Positions 34,072 to 42,704 of a stretch of DNA of 64,000 nt are shown here, piece after piece (positions within the stretch are counted from its first letter, which is position 1; the number at the start of each line of letters is the position of its first letter). The DNA comes from Aureibaculum algae (GTDB lineage: Bacteria > Bacteroidota > Bacteroidia > Flavobacteriales > Flavobacteriaceae): contig NZ_CP040749.1 in the NCBI RefSeq assembly GCF_006065315.1, positions 2,804,501 through 2,868,500 on the forward strand, read 5' to 3'. A program made the translations under genes and the position numbers. The notes under the pieces are model-generated. The model was not told the origin of the DNA. It ran no database searches and worked only from the letters and a program-made list of their open reading frames with translations.

Positions 34072-34374
34072 ATGCAAATAATTTTTGAATACCACGATGT
34101 AAACTCCAGTAATGATTTAGAGAACTTGGTTACTGAGAAATTAAACGATTTAGAAGAAAAGTATGACTTTGTTCACAGAGCTGATGTTTTCTTTAAAAAA
34201 GAGAATACAAGTTCAGATGAAACGGGACTCATTTGTAATATAAGATTGAGTATGCCGGGTCCACGACTTTTCGCTGAGGCAACGCATAGTAATTTTCAAT
34301 TTTCTATTGCTGAATCGATTAATGACTTAGAAAGCCAATTGCGAAAACGCAAAGATAAAATGATTAATTACTAA
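34072..34374 (+). CDS. hpf: Ribosome hibernation promoting factor (HPF/RaiA family, short)
   Basis: A 100-aa protein of the short HPF/YfiA type: MQIIFEYHDVNSSNDLENLVTEKLNDLEEKYDFVHRADVFFKKENT, then ICNIRLSMPGPRLFAEATHSNFQFSIAESINDLESQLRKRKDK. Family members bind 30S subunits or dimerise ribosomes in stationary phase. Only the N-terminal domain is present; the long-form dimerisation domain is missing. The DUF421 gene begins 15 bp later, so they are likely co-transcribed. Confidence 0.9.
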   Translation: MQIIFEYHDVNSSNDLENLVTEKLNDLEEKYDFVHRADVFFKKENTSSDETGLICNIRLSMPGPRLFAEATHSNFQFSIAESINDLESQLRKRKDKMINY

Positions 34375-34389
34375 TTAAAAAATGGACCA

Positions 34390-34926
34390 ATGACCGCTGA
34401 TATTTCAAAAAAACTTTTCAACCTGAGTACAGATTCCTTTACTATTATTTTCTTAACAGCAATAGGCTCGTTTGTAGCATTAATGCTTTACACAAGAATT
34501 TTTGGGAAAAGAAGTTTTTCTAAAATGTCAAGTTTTGATTTTTCCATGACTGTAGCCATTGGATCTATCATAGCAACTACAATAGTTTCTTCATCAGTAA
34601 CCATGTTACAAGGTATCGTTGGATTAGGAGCTGTATATAGTATCCAATTAACTGCTGCCTTTGCAAGAAGATACAATTGGGTTAAATCATTAATAGATAA
34701 TAAACCATTGCTTTTAATGGAAGGCGAAGATATACGCTATGATAATTTAAAAAAAGCTAGAGTAACCAAAGACGATCTCATAAGTAAACTTAGAGAGGCC
34801 AATGTTTTAGAAAAATCTCAGATAAAAGCAGTGGTTTTTGAGGCTACTGGTGATATCAGTGTATTACATACTGATAAAAAAAATAGTGAAGTCGAAGATT
34901 GGTTATTAGCTGATGTAAATAGATAA
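34390..34926 (+). CDS. DUF421 (YetF-like) membrane protein
   Basis: A 178-aa protein with three membrane helices (about 15-38, 48-70, 73-92) then a cytosolic domain. The joint signature LYTRIFGKRSFSKMSSFDFSMTVAIGSIIATT is the core of the YetF/DUF421 family, and PLLLMEGEDIRYDNLKKARVTKDDLISKLREANV continues it. The role is unknown, with links to spore or envelope stress in Firmicutes. It lies between HPF and a VOC protein in a tightly spaced plus-strand unit. Confidence 0.88.
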   Translation: MTADISKKLFNLSTDSFTIIFLTAIGSFVALMLYTRIFGKRSFSKMSSFDFSMTVAIGSIIATTIVSSSVTMLQGIVGLGAVYSIQLTAAFARRYNWVKSLIDNKPLLLMEGEDIRYDNLKKARVTKDDLISKLREANVLEKSQIKAVVFEATGDISVLHTDKKNSEVEDWLLADVNR

Positions 34927-34957
34927 AATAATTAATAACTATAAAATTAATAATATT

Positions 34958-35359
34958 ATGAAAGTAAAACCATATTTAGCCTTTTCAGGCGAATGTCAAG
35001 AAGCAATTAATTTTTATGCAGATTGCTTTGACGCTAATGTAACAAACAGAATAACATACGAAGATGCGAAAATGGATATTCCAGAATCGTATAGAAAGAA
35101 ACTTCAACATGCCGAAGTTAAAGGGAATGGCGTACATATCTTAGCCTATGATGCTGCACCAGATACACCACTAAATGGTGGTAATAAAATACATATGAGT
35201 ATTGATTTAAATGATACAAATAAAGCAAAGACAATGTTTAAAAAATTGTCTGAAGGTGGACAAATTAATAATCCGTTTAACGAAGAACAATGGGGTGCAT
35301 TATATGGACGTTGTACGGATAAATTCGGAATCCATTGGATGATTAATTGTGATTTGTAA
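34958..35359 (+). CDS. VOC-superfamily (PhnB-like) protein
   Basis: A 133-aa protein of the PhnB/DUF1338-like VOC group: KPYLAFSGECQEAINFYADCFDA opening, then LQHAEVKGNGVHILAYDA, IHMSIDLNDTNKAKTMFKKLSEGG and the end WGALYGRCTDKFGIHWMINCD. Fold known for dioxygenases and resistance proteins, but metal ligands cannot be assigned here. Followed by a hairpin terminator. Confidence 0.9.
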   Translation: MKVKPYLAFSGECQEAINFYADCFDANVTNRITYEDAKMDIPESYRKKLQHAEVKGNGVHILAYDAAPDTPLNGGNKIHMSIDLNDTNKAKTMFKKLSEGGQINNPFNEEQWGALYGRCTDKFGIHWMINCDL

Positions 35360-35388
35360 AAAATGACGGTTACAACACACCTATTACT

Positions 35389-35430
35389 AAGTGGTTATTC
35401 TTATACATGGGAATGACCACTTTACTTTTA
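35389..35430 (+). terminator. Rho-independent terminator after VOC gene
   Basis: AAGTGGTTATTC (35389-35400) pairs with GAATGACCACTT (35411-35422, one wobble pair) around a 10-nt loop, followed by a T-rich run. It ends the HPF-DUF421-VOC unit. Confidence 0.75.
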
Positions 35431-35441
35431 ATTTTATTTAA

Positions 35442-36749
35442 ATGCTTAAACCTATTTTAAAATTCTTTAAAAAAAAATACCAAGGTGTAATACATAGTAT
35501 TGCATTTTTCCCTGTACTTCTAAGTATTGCGTTTTTACTTCTAGCTATTGGTGCTTTACAAATTGAGAATTTAGAAATAGTAAATTCTGTAAAGAAAAAA
35601 ATTCCATATCTTTTTATAGAAGATTATGAAACAGCTAGGTCCATTTTATCAACTATTATTGGTGGTATTTTATCACTTACTGTATTTAGTTTCACCATGG
35701 TAATGGTAGTTTTAAATCAGGCATCTTCAAACTTTTCACCTCGATTATTACCAAATCTTATATCAAATAAAAGACATCAAATTATCTTAGGAATTTATAT
35801 TGGTACGTTACTTTACTGTATCATCATTTTAATCTCCTTAGGTGCCACTGGTATGGATTCAGAATCATTTGGTTTATCCACTATGGTTGCCGCTTCTTCA
35901 AGTTTAGTTTGTATAGGTCTTTTTGTATATTTTATTCACAGTATTTCACGAGCAATTCAAATACACAATATTATTAATAGAATATTTGAATCTAGTACTA
36001 GTTATTTAGAAAAAAGAAAAAAGGATCAAAAATTAAAGAAAATAATTGTAAAAGCTTTAGATACGGAAAGCTGGACAACTATTTCTAGTGATAAAACGGG
36101 TTATTTTAGAGGATTTGATAAAGCATTAATAAACGATGCTTTTAAAGAAAAAAACAATCAAATTGAAATAATTCCTTATTTGAATCAGTATATTTGGAAA
36201 GGAATGCCGGTTTTAAAAATCAAAAAATCTATAACTGATGAGGAGCTTAAAGATTTGATTTTTTGCCTCAATATTTCATCAGATAGGCATGAAGATGATA
36301 AAGGAATTTCAGGGATGATAAAATTAACAGAAATTGCGGTCAAAGCGATGTCACCAGGAATTAATGATCCTGGAACTGCCATAGATGCCATTAATAAAAT
36401 GGAGCAATTACTGAGTGAATTTCTCAAATTTCCTAAGGTCATTTCAACACCAATGACACATAGTAAATTAATAATTACTGAAAACAATGTTTCTGCAAAA
36501 GAATTAATGCGAATCTTAGTTCAGCCTATTCGATTGTATTCAAAGAAAGATAATTCCGTAATTTATGTTCTTATTAAATCATTACAGTATATTTCAATGA
36601 ACTCAAACATTTCAAACGAAAATAGATTAGTTGTCAAAAGGGAATTGGAAGCGTTAAAAAATGATATTGATAAAAATGTTACTAATAAATTTGATAAAGA
36701 AAATTTAATGGCATTATTAGAAACCAACGTTTTTGATACAGTACTTTAA
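35442..36749 (+). CDS. DUF2254 membrane protein
   Basis: A 435-aa membrane protein. Four N-terminal helices include FPVLLSIAFLLLAIGAL, ILSTIIGGILSLTVFSFTMVMVVLNQASSNFSPRLLPNLI (family core), IILGIYIGTLLYCIIILIS and VAASSSLVCIGLFVYFIHSISRAIQ. A soluble C-terminal half carries MIKLTEIAVKAMSPGINDPGTAIDAINKM, a DUF2254 hallmark. Function unknown; cytosolic half may be regulatory. Confidence 0.9.
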   Translation: MLKPILKFFKKKYQGVIHSIAFFPVLLSIAFLLLAIGALQIENLEIVNSVKKKIPYLFIEDYETARSILSTIIGGILSLTVFSFTMVMVVLNQASSNFSPRLLPNLISNKRHQIILGIYIGTLLYCIIILISLGATGMDSESFGLSTMVAASSSLVCIGLFVYFIHSISRAIQIHNIINRIFESSTSYLEKRKKDQKLKKIIVKALDTESWTTISSDKTGYFRGFDKALINDAFKEKNNQIEIIPYLNQYIWKGMPVLKIKKSITDEELKDLIFCLNISSDRHEDDKGISGMIKLTEIAVKAMSPGINDPGTAIDAINKMEQLLSEFLKFPKVISTPMTHSKLIITENNVSAKELMRILVQPIRLYSKKDNSVIYVLIKSLQYISMNSNISNENRLVVKRELEALKNDIDKNVTNKFDKENLMALLETNVFDTVL

Positions 36750-36814
36750 TTATAATAATCAGACCAACCGATGTAAGTATCGATAGCCTACAAGGTTGCA
36801 TAAAATATATACCA

Positions 36815-38173
36815 ATGAAAAAAATTAAAACAATTAACCCATTTAACGGAAAATTGATTGCAGAATATGAACAACATTCTAAAAAAGAAATAAGTCAAAT
36901 TCTTGACAAGGCTCAAGTTACTTTTGAAGAATGGAAAAAAGAAGAAATTTCAGAAAGAGTTGCGTTACTAAATAATCTTAGTGATTTATTAATTCGGAAA
37001 AAAGCTGAATTGGCACAATTAATTACGACAGAAATGGGAAAACCCATTAAGCAAAGTGTTGCCGAAATAGAAAAGTGTAGTTCGGTTTGCGAGTTTTATG
37101 CGATAAATGCAGATGATTTTTTATCGGATGAACTTATTGATACAGAAGCTCAAGAAAGTTTTATTAGTTACGATCCTTTAGGATGTATTTTAGCAATTAT
37201 GCCTTGGAATTTTCCATTTTGGCAAGTCTTTCGTTTCGCAGCACCAACATTAACTGCTGGTAATACAGCCATCTTAAAACATGCTTCCAATACTACAGGA
37301 TGTGCCTTAGCTATTCAAGATTTATTTATAGAGGCAGGTTACCCTGAAGGTTGTTTCCAAACCGTTTTAACTGATCATAAGAGCATTGAAAAAATTATAG
37401 AAAATGATATTATTAAAGCGGTAACTTTAACAGGAAGTGAAAAAGCAGGAAGAAAAATAGCAGCAATTGCAGGTCAAAACTTAAAGAAAACAGTCTTAGA
37501 ATTAGGTGGAAATAATGCGTGTATTATTTGGGAAGACGCTGACTTGAAGACCTATATAGATACCATGGTTAATGCTAGAATGTTAAATGCAGGTCAAAGC
37601 TGCATTGCCGCAAAAAGGTTTATTGTTGTTGATGCTATTTATGACGAATTTTTAAAACAATTTACAGCGAAAATAAAAACGCTAAGATCAGGTGACCCTA
37701 TGGAAACAAGCACTGATATTGCAACTATGGCTAGACCGGATTTAGCAAAAAAAGTCCAAGAACAAGTTAATGAATCACTCATAAAAGGGGCTACAATTCA
37801 CATTGGAAATACATGCGACAGTGCTTCTTACGAACCTACAATTATTACTAACGTAATAGCTGGTATGCCCTTATTTGATGAGGAAATTTTTGGCCCCGTA
37901 GCAGCAATTATCAGCGTAAAAGACAGAGCTGAATCAATAGCAGTGGCGTCAACTACTAATTTTGGTTTAGGAACCATGCTTTTTACGGAAGACATTGATG
38001 CCGCTAGAATGGAAATAGAAAATATTAATGATGGCTCCTTCTTTATCAATGAAATGACCAAATCAGATGCTAGATTACCTTTTGGCGGTACCAAAATTTC
38101 TGGATATGGCAGAGAACTTTCAAAAGAAGGTATGTTAGCATTCGTAAATGAAAAAACAATTTATATTAAATAG
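36815..38173 (+). CDS. NAD(P)-dependent succinate-semialdehyde dehydrogenase
   Basis: A 452-aa aldehyde dehydrogenase. IMPWNFPFWQVFRFAAPTLTAGN, GSEKAGRKIAA, LELGGNNACIIWEDAD (general base E229) and MLNAGQSCIAAKRF (catalytic C263) are all in place, and GTKISGYGREL near the end is typical. Length and motifs match the GabD/YneI (Sad) branch, so oxidation of succinate semialdehyde to succinate is most likely; other small aldehydes are possible. The transcript probably starts in the 65-bp gap upstream. Confidence 0.93.
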   Translation: MKKIKTINPFNGKLIAEYEQHSKKEISQILDKAQVTFEEWKKEEISERVALLNNLSDLLIRKKAELAQLITTEMGKPIKQSVAEIEKCSSVCEFYAINADDFLSDELIDTEAQESFISYDPLGCILAIMPWNFPFWQVFRFAAPTLTAGNTAILKHASNTTGCALAIQDLFIEAGYPEGCFQTVLTDHKSIEKIIENDIIKAVTLTGSEKAGRKIAAIAGQNLKKTVLELGGNNACIIWEDADLKTYIDTMVNARMLNAGQSCIAAKRFIVVDAIYDEFLKQFTAKIKTLRSGDPMETSTDIATMARPDLAKKVQEQVNESLIKGATIHIGNTCDSASYEPTIITNVIAGMPLFDEEIFGPVAAIISVKDRAESIAVASTTNFGLGTMLFTEDIDAARMEIENINDGSFFINEMTKSDARLPFGGTKISGYGRELSKEGMLAFVNEKTIYIK

Positions 38174-38557
38174 TTATTCTTTATTCAAATATTTTGCAAA
38201 ATCAGAAGGAGTCTTTATTTGTATTACTTTGTGACCATGTATTACGATAGGATAGGTAATAATTATGGGGTGCGTTTCGATCAATTTTAACCAATAGTGT
38301 TCCTTTAAATTCATCACTTTATTTCCGTAAATTTTTACAAAATCTGGATGATTTACATTTACCAATTCAGAAATAGACATTTTTAAATGATCTGCTATTT
38401 CTAACCACTGCGTTCCCGTTACTTTCGTTGTGGAAATATCAATAGGTAGCACTTTTTTCTCAGAAACCTCTACAAACGGTAACGTTTGCTTACCAATTGA
38501 GGTTTCTGAATTGTAATACAATTTTATTTGTCGGTTATCTTTTGATATTACCCCCAT
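38174..38557 (-). CDS. ArsC/Spx-like protein lacking the catalytic cysteine
   Basis: A 127-aa thioredoxin-fold protein of the ArsC family: IKLYYNSETSIGKQTLPFVE at the N-terminus and LKLIETHPIIITYPIVIHGHKVIQI in the final part. There is no Cys in the entire protein, and the arsenate-binding Arg of KRPIVV in active ArsC is replaced by Tyr. It therefore cannot reduce arsenate in the known way. Such inactive homologues appear frequently in Flavobacteria; a binding or regulatory role is a guess. The stop abuts the end of the dehydrogenase gene (convergent). Confidence 0.75.
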   Translation of the reverse strand: MGVISKDNRQIKLYYNSETSIGKQTLPFVEVSEKKVLPIDISTTKVTGTQWLEIADHLKMSISELVNVNHPDFVKIYGNKVMNLKEHYWLKLIETHPIIITYPIVIHGHKVIQIKTPSDFAKYLNKE

Positions 38558-38582
38558 ATTTCTCTTGATTTAAATGTTGTTT

Positions 38583-39605
38583 TTATAATTTTTCAATTTT
38601 CTTATCGCTATATTCTTTTTTATAAATTTTTAACATTACCAAAAATAAACTTAATAATAGCGGACCGAAGATTAAGCCTATAAATCCGAATAATGGTACT
38701 CCTATTATAACTCCTATTAAGGTAATTAAAGGGTGCACATTGTCTAATTTTTTTAATACAAAAAGTCGTATCAAATTATCTGTAGAACCTACTATAATTA
38801 TACCATATAACAGTATACCCCACGCCTGAAAAGCATCTCCATTAGCATAGGTTAAAATAAATGCGGGCACGATACCTAGCAACCCACCTACAAAAGGTAT
38901 CATTGAACCAACAGTAACCATAACAAACCAAAAAATAGGATTTTCAATTCCGAATATAAAAAAACCTATAAGTGCAACAACCCCTTGTGAAATAGCCACC
39001 AAAGGAATTCCCAGTGCATTCGATCTTACCATTTTACTAACATCCTCACCAATAATTTTCAAATTATCTTTACCTAAAGGAATATATTCAAACAGACTTT
39101 CTTTTAATTTTCTTCGGTTCGTTAACATATAAAACAGCAAAAAATACATTATAAAAACAGCAAGTATTACTTCAAAAGTACTACCCGCAAAACTTTGCAA
39201 TTTGCTCGATACAGCTGAAGACACTTCTGAAGTATCTATTTTAGAACTTAAATCGAACCCCACATAATTCTGAATATTTTCTAGTTCAATTTTTAAAGCA
39301 TTTAGTACCCGCTCCGAGTTCGTAGCTACATCACTAATTTTATTGCCCAACATAAAAACAATTCCTGCAACAGGTAACATGATTCCAATAAAGGATAATG
39401 ATAATAAAACAATAGCTGCCAATTGAGAGTTCCAACCTTTATTTACCAATCGTTTCATAGGCTTACGTAATAACACGTAAATGGTTATAGCTCCCAAAAC
39501 ACCTGACAAGTAAGGCAACATCTCAAAGAAAATAAGAATTCCAATAAAAAGTAATACAAGTAATAGAAACAATTGATTGATTATTTTGGGACTGATAAAT
39601 TTCAC
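38583..39605 (-). CDS. AI-2E family transporter
   Basis: A 340-aa membrane protein with about seven helices. IIFGPLLLSLFLVMLKIYKKEY near the C-terminus, GSMIPFVGGLLGIVPAFILTY and IRLFVLKKLDNVHPLITLIGVIIGVPLFGFIGLIFGPLL are family signatures. It starts with GTG at 39605. The family is named for AI-2 export in E. coli TqsA, but many members export other solutes or ions, so the substrate is open. It lies 25 bp downstream of nothing else; the ArsC-like gene follows it 25 bp away on the same strand. Confidence 0.9.
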   Translation of the reverse strand: MKFISPKIINQLFLLLVLLFIGILIFFEMLPYLSGVLGAITIYVLLRKPMKRLVNKGWNSQLAAIVLLSLSFIGIMLPVAGIVFMLGNKISDVATNSERVLNALKIELENIQNYVGFDLSSKIDTSEVSSAVSSKLQSFAGSTFEVILAVFIMYFLLFYMLTNRRKLKESLFEYIPLGKDNLKIIGEDVSKMVRSNALGIPLVAISQGVVALIGFFIFGIENPIFWFVMVTVGSMIPFVGGLLGIVPAFILTYANGDAFQAWGILLYGIIIVGSTDNLIRLFVLKKLDNVHPLITLIGVIIGVPLFGFIGLIFGPLLLSLFLVMLKIYKKEYSDKKIEKL

Positions 39606-39864
39606 TGTCGTTAATTTTAAAGATTTGTAGTTATTTCATCATTTTAAATTACTCATCAATCATTTTTTCTCCTATTATTAATTTCTAAATTGATAAGTGC
39701 TAGTCGTACTAATTCTAAATACCTTGAATTTGTCATGATTTGCTTGTTGTAAAATTAAGATTAAGGACTTTTAGATTTTAACCTTTTTAATTAATTTGTT
39801 AACCGTAACGCTGAAAAAATGAAGATATAACTGCCTAGTTCTAATTAAAATAAGAACAAGTAGG

Positions 39865-40776
39865 CTATTTTTTAATTTTGAACGAATGCGAAGTTGGCTT
39901 AATTCCAAATCCATATTTTTCTGAAAATACCCATGTAAATTCAGCTCCAAAAAATAAAATTAAGCAAGAGTAGGACACCCAAAGTAATATTAAAACAACA
40001 GTTCCTGCAGTACCATAGGTTGAATCAAAATCTGCACGACCAAAATACAGTCCTAATAGAAACTTCCCTAAGACAAACAACACCGCTGTAATTATCGCAC
40101 CAACCCAAACCGATTTCCATTTAATTTTGGCATTTGGTAAATACTTAAACATTAAAGCAAAAAGTACCGTAATAATACCTAGAGATAATATAATATCTAA
40201 AATGTAGGCTAGGTAAACTATAAAGTCCGGAAAATTGCGGTTTAAAAAATTAGCGAGGGCAGATAAACCTGCGGTGATAATAAAACTAATCAATAATAAA
40301 AATCCGATTACTAAAATAAAAGTAAAACTTCTAGCTCTATTAAGCAGCATTCTCCAAAATTTCTGTTGAGGTGCTGAATCAATTTTCCAAATTTGATTTA
40401 AAGAAATCTGCAAATGATAAAAAACACCAGAAGCTCCAAATAATAGCGTACCAATCCCTATTATCGTTGAAATTAAATTTTTATCACCTTCTTGCGTTTC
40501 TGAAATCATGCTTTCAATAGCATTGGCAGCATCCTTTCCCAAAGCACTGGATATCTCATTGGTCAACTCACCTTGAACAATATCTTGACCCCAAATAGAA
40601 CCAATAACATTTACAATGATTACTAATAAACCGGGCATCGATAAAATGGCATAATAAGCAACCACAGCACTCAATCTAAATGGGTTTTCTGCATCCCAAG
40701 CTTTGTAAGTTTTAACCAACAAGGAGGGTAAATCTGCTATTTTGAATTTTGATGATGGTTGTGTAGTGTTTTCCAA
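39865..40776 (-). CDS. YihY/BrkB-family membrane protein
   Basis: A 303-aa protein with six membrane helices. AENPFRLSAVVAYYAILSMPGLLVIIVN, FGASGVFYHLQISLNQIW and TYGTAGTVVLILLWVSYSCLILFFGAEFTWVFSEKYG are the YihY/BrkB (formerly RNase BN) hallmarks. A TTG start at 40776 is used: it is preceded in frame by a stop and the next ATG (about residue 50) would cut into the domain. It is an inner-membrane protein of unknown role, linked to envelope or stress functions. Confidence 0.9.
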   Translation of the reverse strand: MENTTQPSSKFKIADLPSLLVKTYKAWDAENPFRLSAVVAYYAILSMPGLLVIIVNVIGSIWGQDIVQGELTNEISSALGKDAANAIESMISETQEGDKNLISTIIGIGTLLFGASGVFYHLQISLNQIWKIDSAPQQKFWRMLLNRARSFTFILVIGFLLLISFIITAGLSALANFLNRNFPDFIVYLAYILDIILSLGIITVLFALMFKYLPNAKIKWKSVWVGAIITAVLFVLGKFLLGLYFGRADFDSTYGTAGTVVLILLWVSYSCLILFFGAEFTWVFSEKYGFGIKPTSHSFKIKK

Positions 40777-41317
40777 TTATATATAGTTTTAAAAAGTAAT
40801 GGAAAATTAACTTTTTAAAAAAAAATTAATAACGCTATCGATTAATTATTTAACGCAAAACATAATTACATTATAGAATACGCTAATCCATCATTAATTT
40901 AATGAATAAAAAATACAATCTATTATATAACCTAAATTTTCCCTTAATACATTCATAAATCCTATTCAATTGAGTGAATTAATCATGTATTTGCATAAAT
41001 TATCCATACTAAATTGAGAGAATATGGCTACTTTTATACCTTATTAGACAAAAACATTTATCATTATAAGCAAGAATGCATGCATTCTAAAAATAGGTTT
41101 ATTTTTAGTTGTTATCATTTTATTAAATAGTTTTAAATAATATATATCATAAGACAGGCTAAATATGTTTTAATGTTTAATGAGGTTTTTAAAGAAAACA
41201 GTACAGTACAAGATTGAGTTTAAGTAATCAAGGTCTATTATTGATCTCAATTAAAAAAATAGGAAGTACACATTATAAAAATAATATAGGTAAATAAAAT
41301 AATAAACATTGATCATT
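40777..41317. other. Long intergenic region upstream of carbohydrate operon
   Basis: 541 bp of very AT-rich sequence with no gene. It contains a perfect 16-bp palindrome at 41073-41088, the best candidate operator for the operon that follows. No consensus TAnnTTTG was found. Confidence 0.5.
41073..41088. promoter_or_regulatory. Perfect 16-bp palindrome, candidate operator
   Basis: AGAATGCATGCATTCT is self-complementary over its whole length, about 230 bp upstream of the DUF1080 gene. Such even palindromes are typical binding sites of LacI/GntR-type dimers. Regulator unknown. Confidence 0.4.
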
Positions 41318-42694
41318 ATGAATAACAAAGCAAATATGCTAAAACTAGCATTATTTTTAACAGTAATAATTGGATTTTCCAGTTGTACAAAAGCAGAAGT
41401 AGATGATACCCCTTGGGTAGAAATATTTGATGGAAAAACCTTAGATGGTTGGTCAATCATTGGAGGAAAAGCCACTTATGCTGTTGAAAACAATTCAATT
41501 GTTGGTAGAACGGTTAGAAATACCCCAAACACCTTTTTAAGGTCTGACAAAATGTATGGAGATTTTATACTTGAATTAGATTATAAAGTAGATTCTACGA
41601 TGAATTCGGGAATTCAAATTAGATCTAATAGTTTTCCTAATTATAGAAATGGTCGTGTACATGGTTATCAAATTGAAATTGATCCTTCTGAAAGAGCATG
41701 GAGTGCAGGAATTTATGATGAAAGTAGACGCGGATGGTTAAACCCTTTGACAGATAATCCTGAAGCTCAAAAAGCATTCAAGCAAAATGATTGGAACCAT
41801 TATCGAATAGAAGCTATAGGAGATACCATTAAAACATGGATAAATGAAATTCCTGCAGCCTACCTCATTGACGACAAAACGGCTTCTGGTTTTATTGGAC
41901 TTCAAGTACATAGTATACATGAAGATAAAGCCGAAGGCACAGAAATTATTTGGAAAAATGTAAAAATACTTACAGATAGCCTACAAAAATATTCAAAAAA
42001 ATCTCCTTTAAAACCTATCATAACGAAAAATCAATTGACAATAGACGAAGCTAAAAGTGGTTGGAAATTACTTTGGGATGGTACATCAACGAAAGGATGG
42101 AGAGGTGCTAAACTTGATAAATTTCCTGAAAACGGATGGGAAATAACAGATGGTATTCTTACGGTTTTACCTTCTGGAGGTGCAGAATCTGCTGCTGGTG
42201 GTGATATTGTTACGGATGATTTATATGGCAATTTTGAACTTAAAGTTGACTTTAAACTAACTCCAGGTGCAAATAGTGGCATAAAATATTATGTAGATAC
42301 CAATATTAATAAAGGAGCGGGATCTTCTATCGGGTTAGAATACCAAATACTTGATGATGACTTACATCCTGATGCAAAATTGGGTAATCATGATGGTAGT
42401 AGAACAGTGAGTTCATTATATGATTTAATTCAAGCAGATGTTAATAAACCTATTCATCCAATTGGTGAATGGAATACTGCCTATATCATTTCAAAAGACA
42501 ATCATGTAGAACATTGGCTTAATGGTGTAAAAGTACTAGAATATGAACGCGGTAGTGATGACTTTTTGAAATTAGTTTCTGAAAGTAAGTATGTAAAATG
42601 GCCTAAATTCGGATTACTAGAAAAAGGTCAAATTCTATTACAAGATCATGGTGATAGAGTATCTTTTAAAAATATAAAAATCAAATCAAACTAA
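41318..42694 (+). CDS. Double DUF1080 (3-keto-disaccharide hydrolase) lipoprotein
   Basis: A 458-aa lipoprotein. ATG 41318 is used (MNNKANMLKL), with a signal ending in lipobox FSSC. The protein holds two tandem DUF1080/PF06439 beta-jelly-roll domains: about 28-215 (WVEIFDGKTLDGWSIIGG, YGDFILELDYKVDSTMNSGIQIRS, GWLNPL) and 245-455 (GWKLLWDGTSTKGWRGA, YGNFELKVDFKLTPGANSGIKYYV, HWLNGVKVLEYERG). The family is known for splitting 3-keto-glycosides in oxidative disaccharide breakdown. It heads a six-gene operon next to two Gfo/Idh/MocA oxidoreductases, which in other Bacteroidota generate or consume such 3-keto sugars. Confidence 0.88.
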   Translation: MNNKANMLKLALFLTVIIGFSSCTKAEVDDTPWVEIFDGKTLDGWSIIGGKATYAVENNSIVGRTVRNTPNTFLRSDKMYGDFILELDYKVDSTMNSGIQIRSNSFPNYRNGRVHGYQIEIDPSERAWSAGIYDESRRGWLNPLTDNPEAQKAFKQNDWNHYRIEAIGDTIKTWINEIPAAYLIDDKTASGFIGLQVHSIHEDKAEGTEIIWKNVKILTDSLQKYSKKSPLKPIITKNQLTIDEAKSGWKLLWDGTSTKGWRGAKLDKFPENGWEITDGILTVLPSGGAESAAGGDIVTDDLYGNFELKVDFKLTPGANSGIKYYVDTNINKGAGSSIGLEYQILDDDLHPDAKLGNHDGSRTVSSLYDLIQADVNKPIHPIGEWNTAYIISKDNHVEHWLNGVKVLEYERGSDDFLKLVSESKYVKWPKFGLLEKGQILLQDHGDRVSFKNIKIKSN

Positions 42695-42704
42695 ACCCAA
42701 CAAT

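Noticed and set aside
38174..38557. Functional arsenate reductase
   Set aside because: No cysteine at all and the substrate-binding Arg is replaced, so the known mechanism is impossible.
42031..42282. Minus-strand ORF inside the DUF1080 gene
   Set aside because: Opposite strand of conserved DUF1080 residues; shadow frame.
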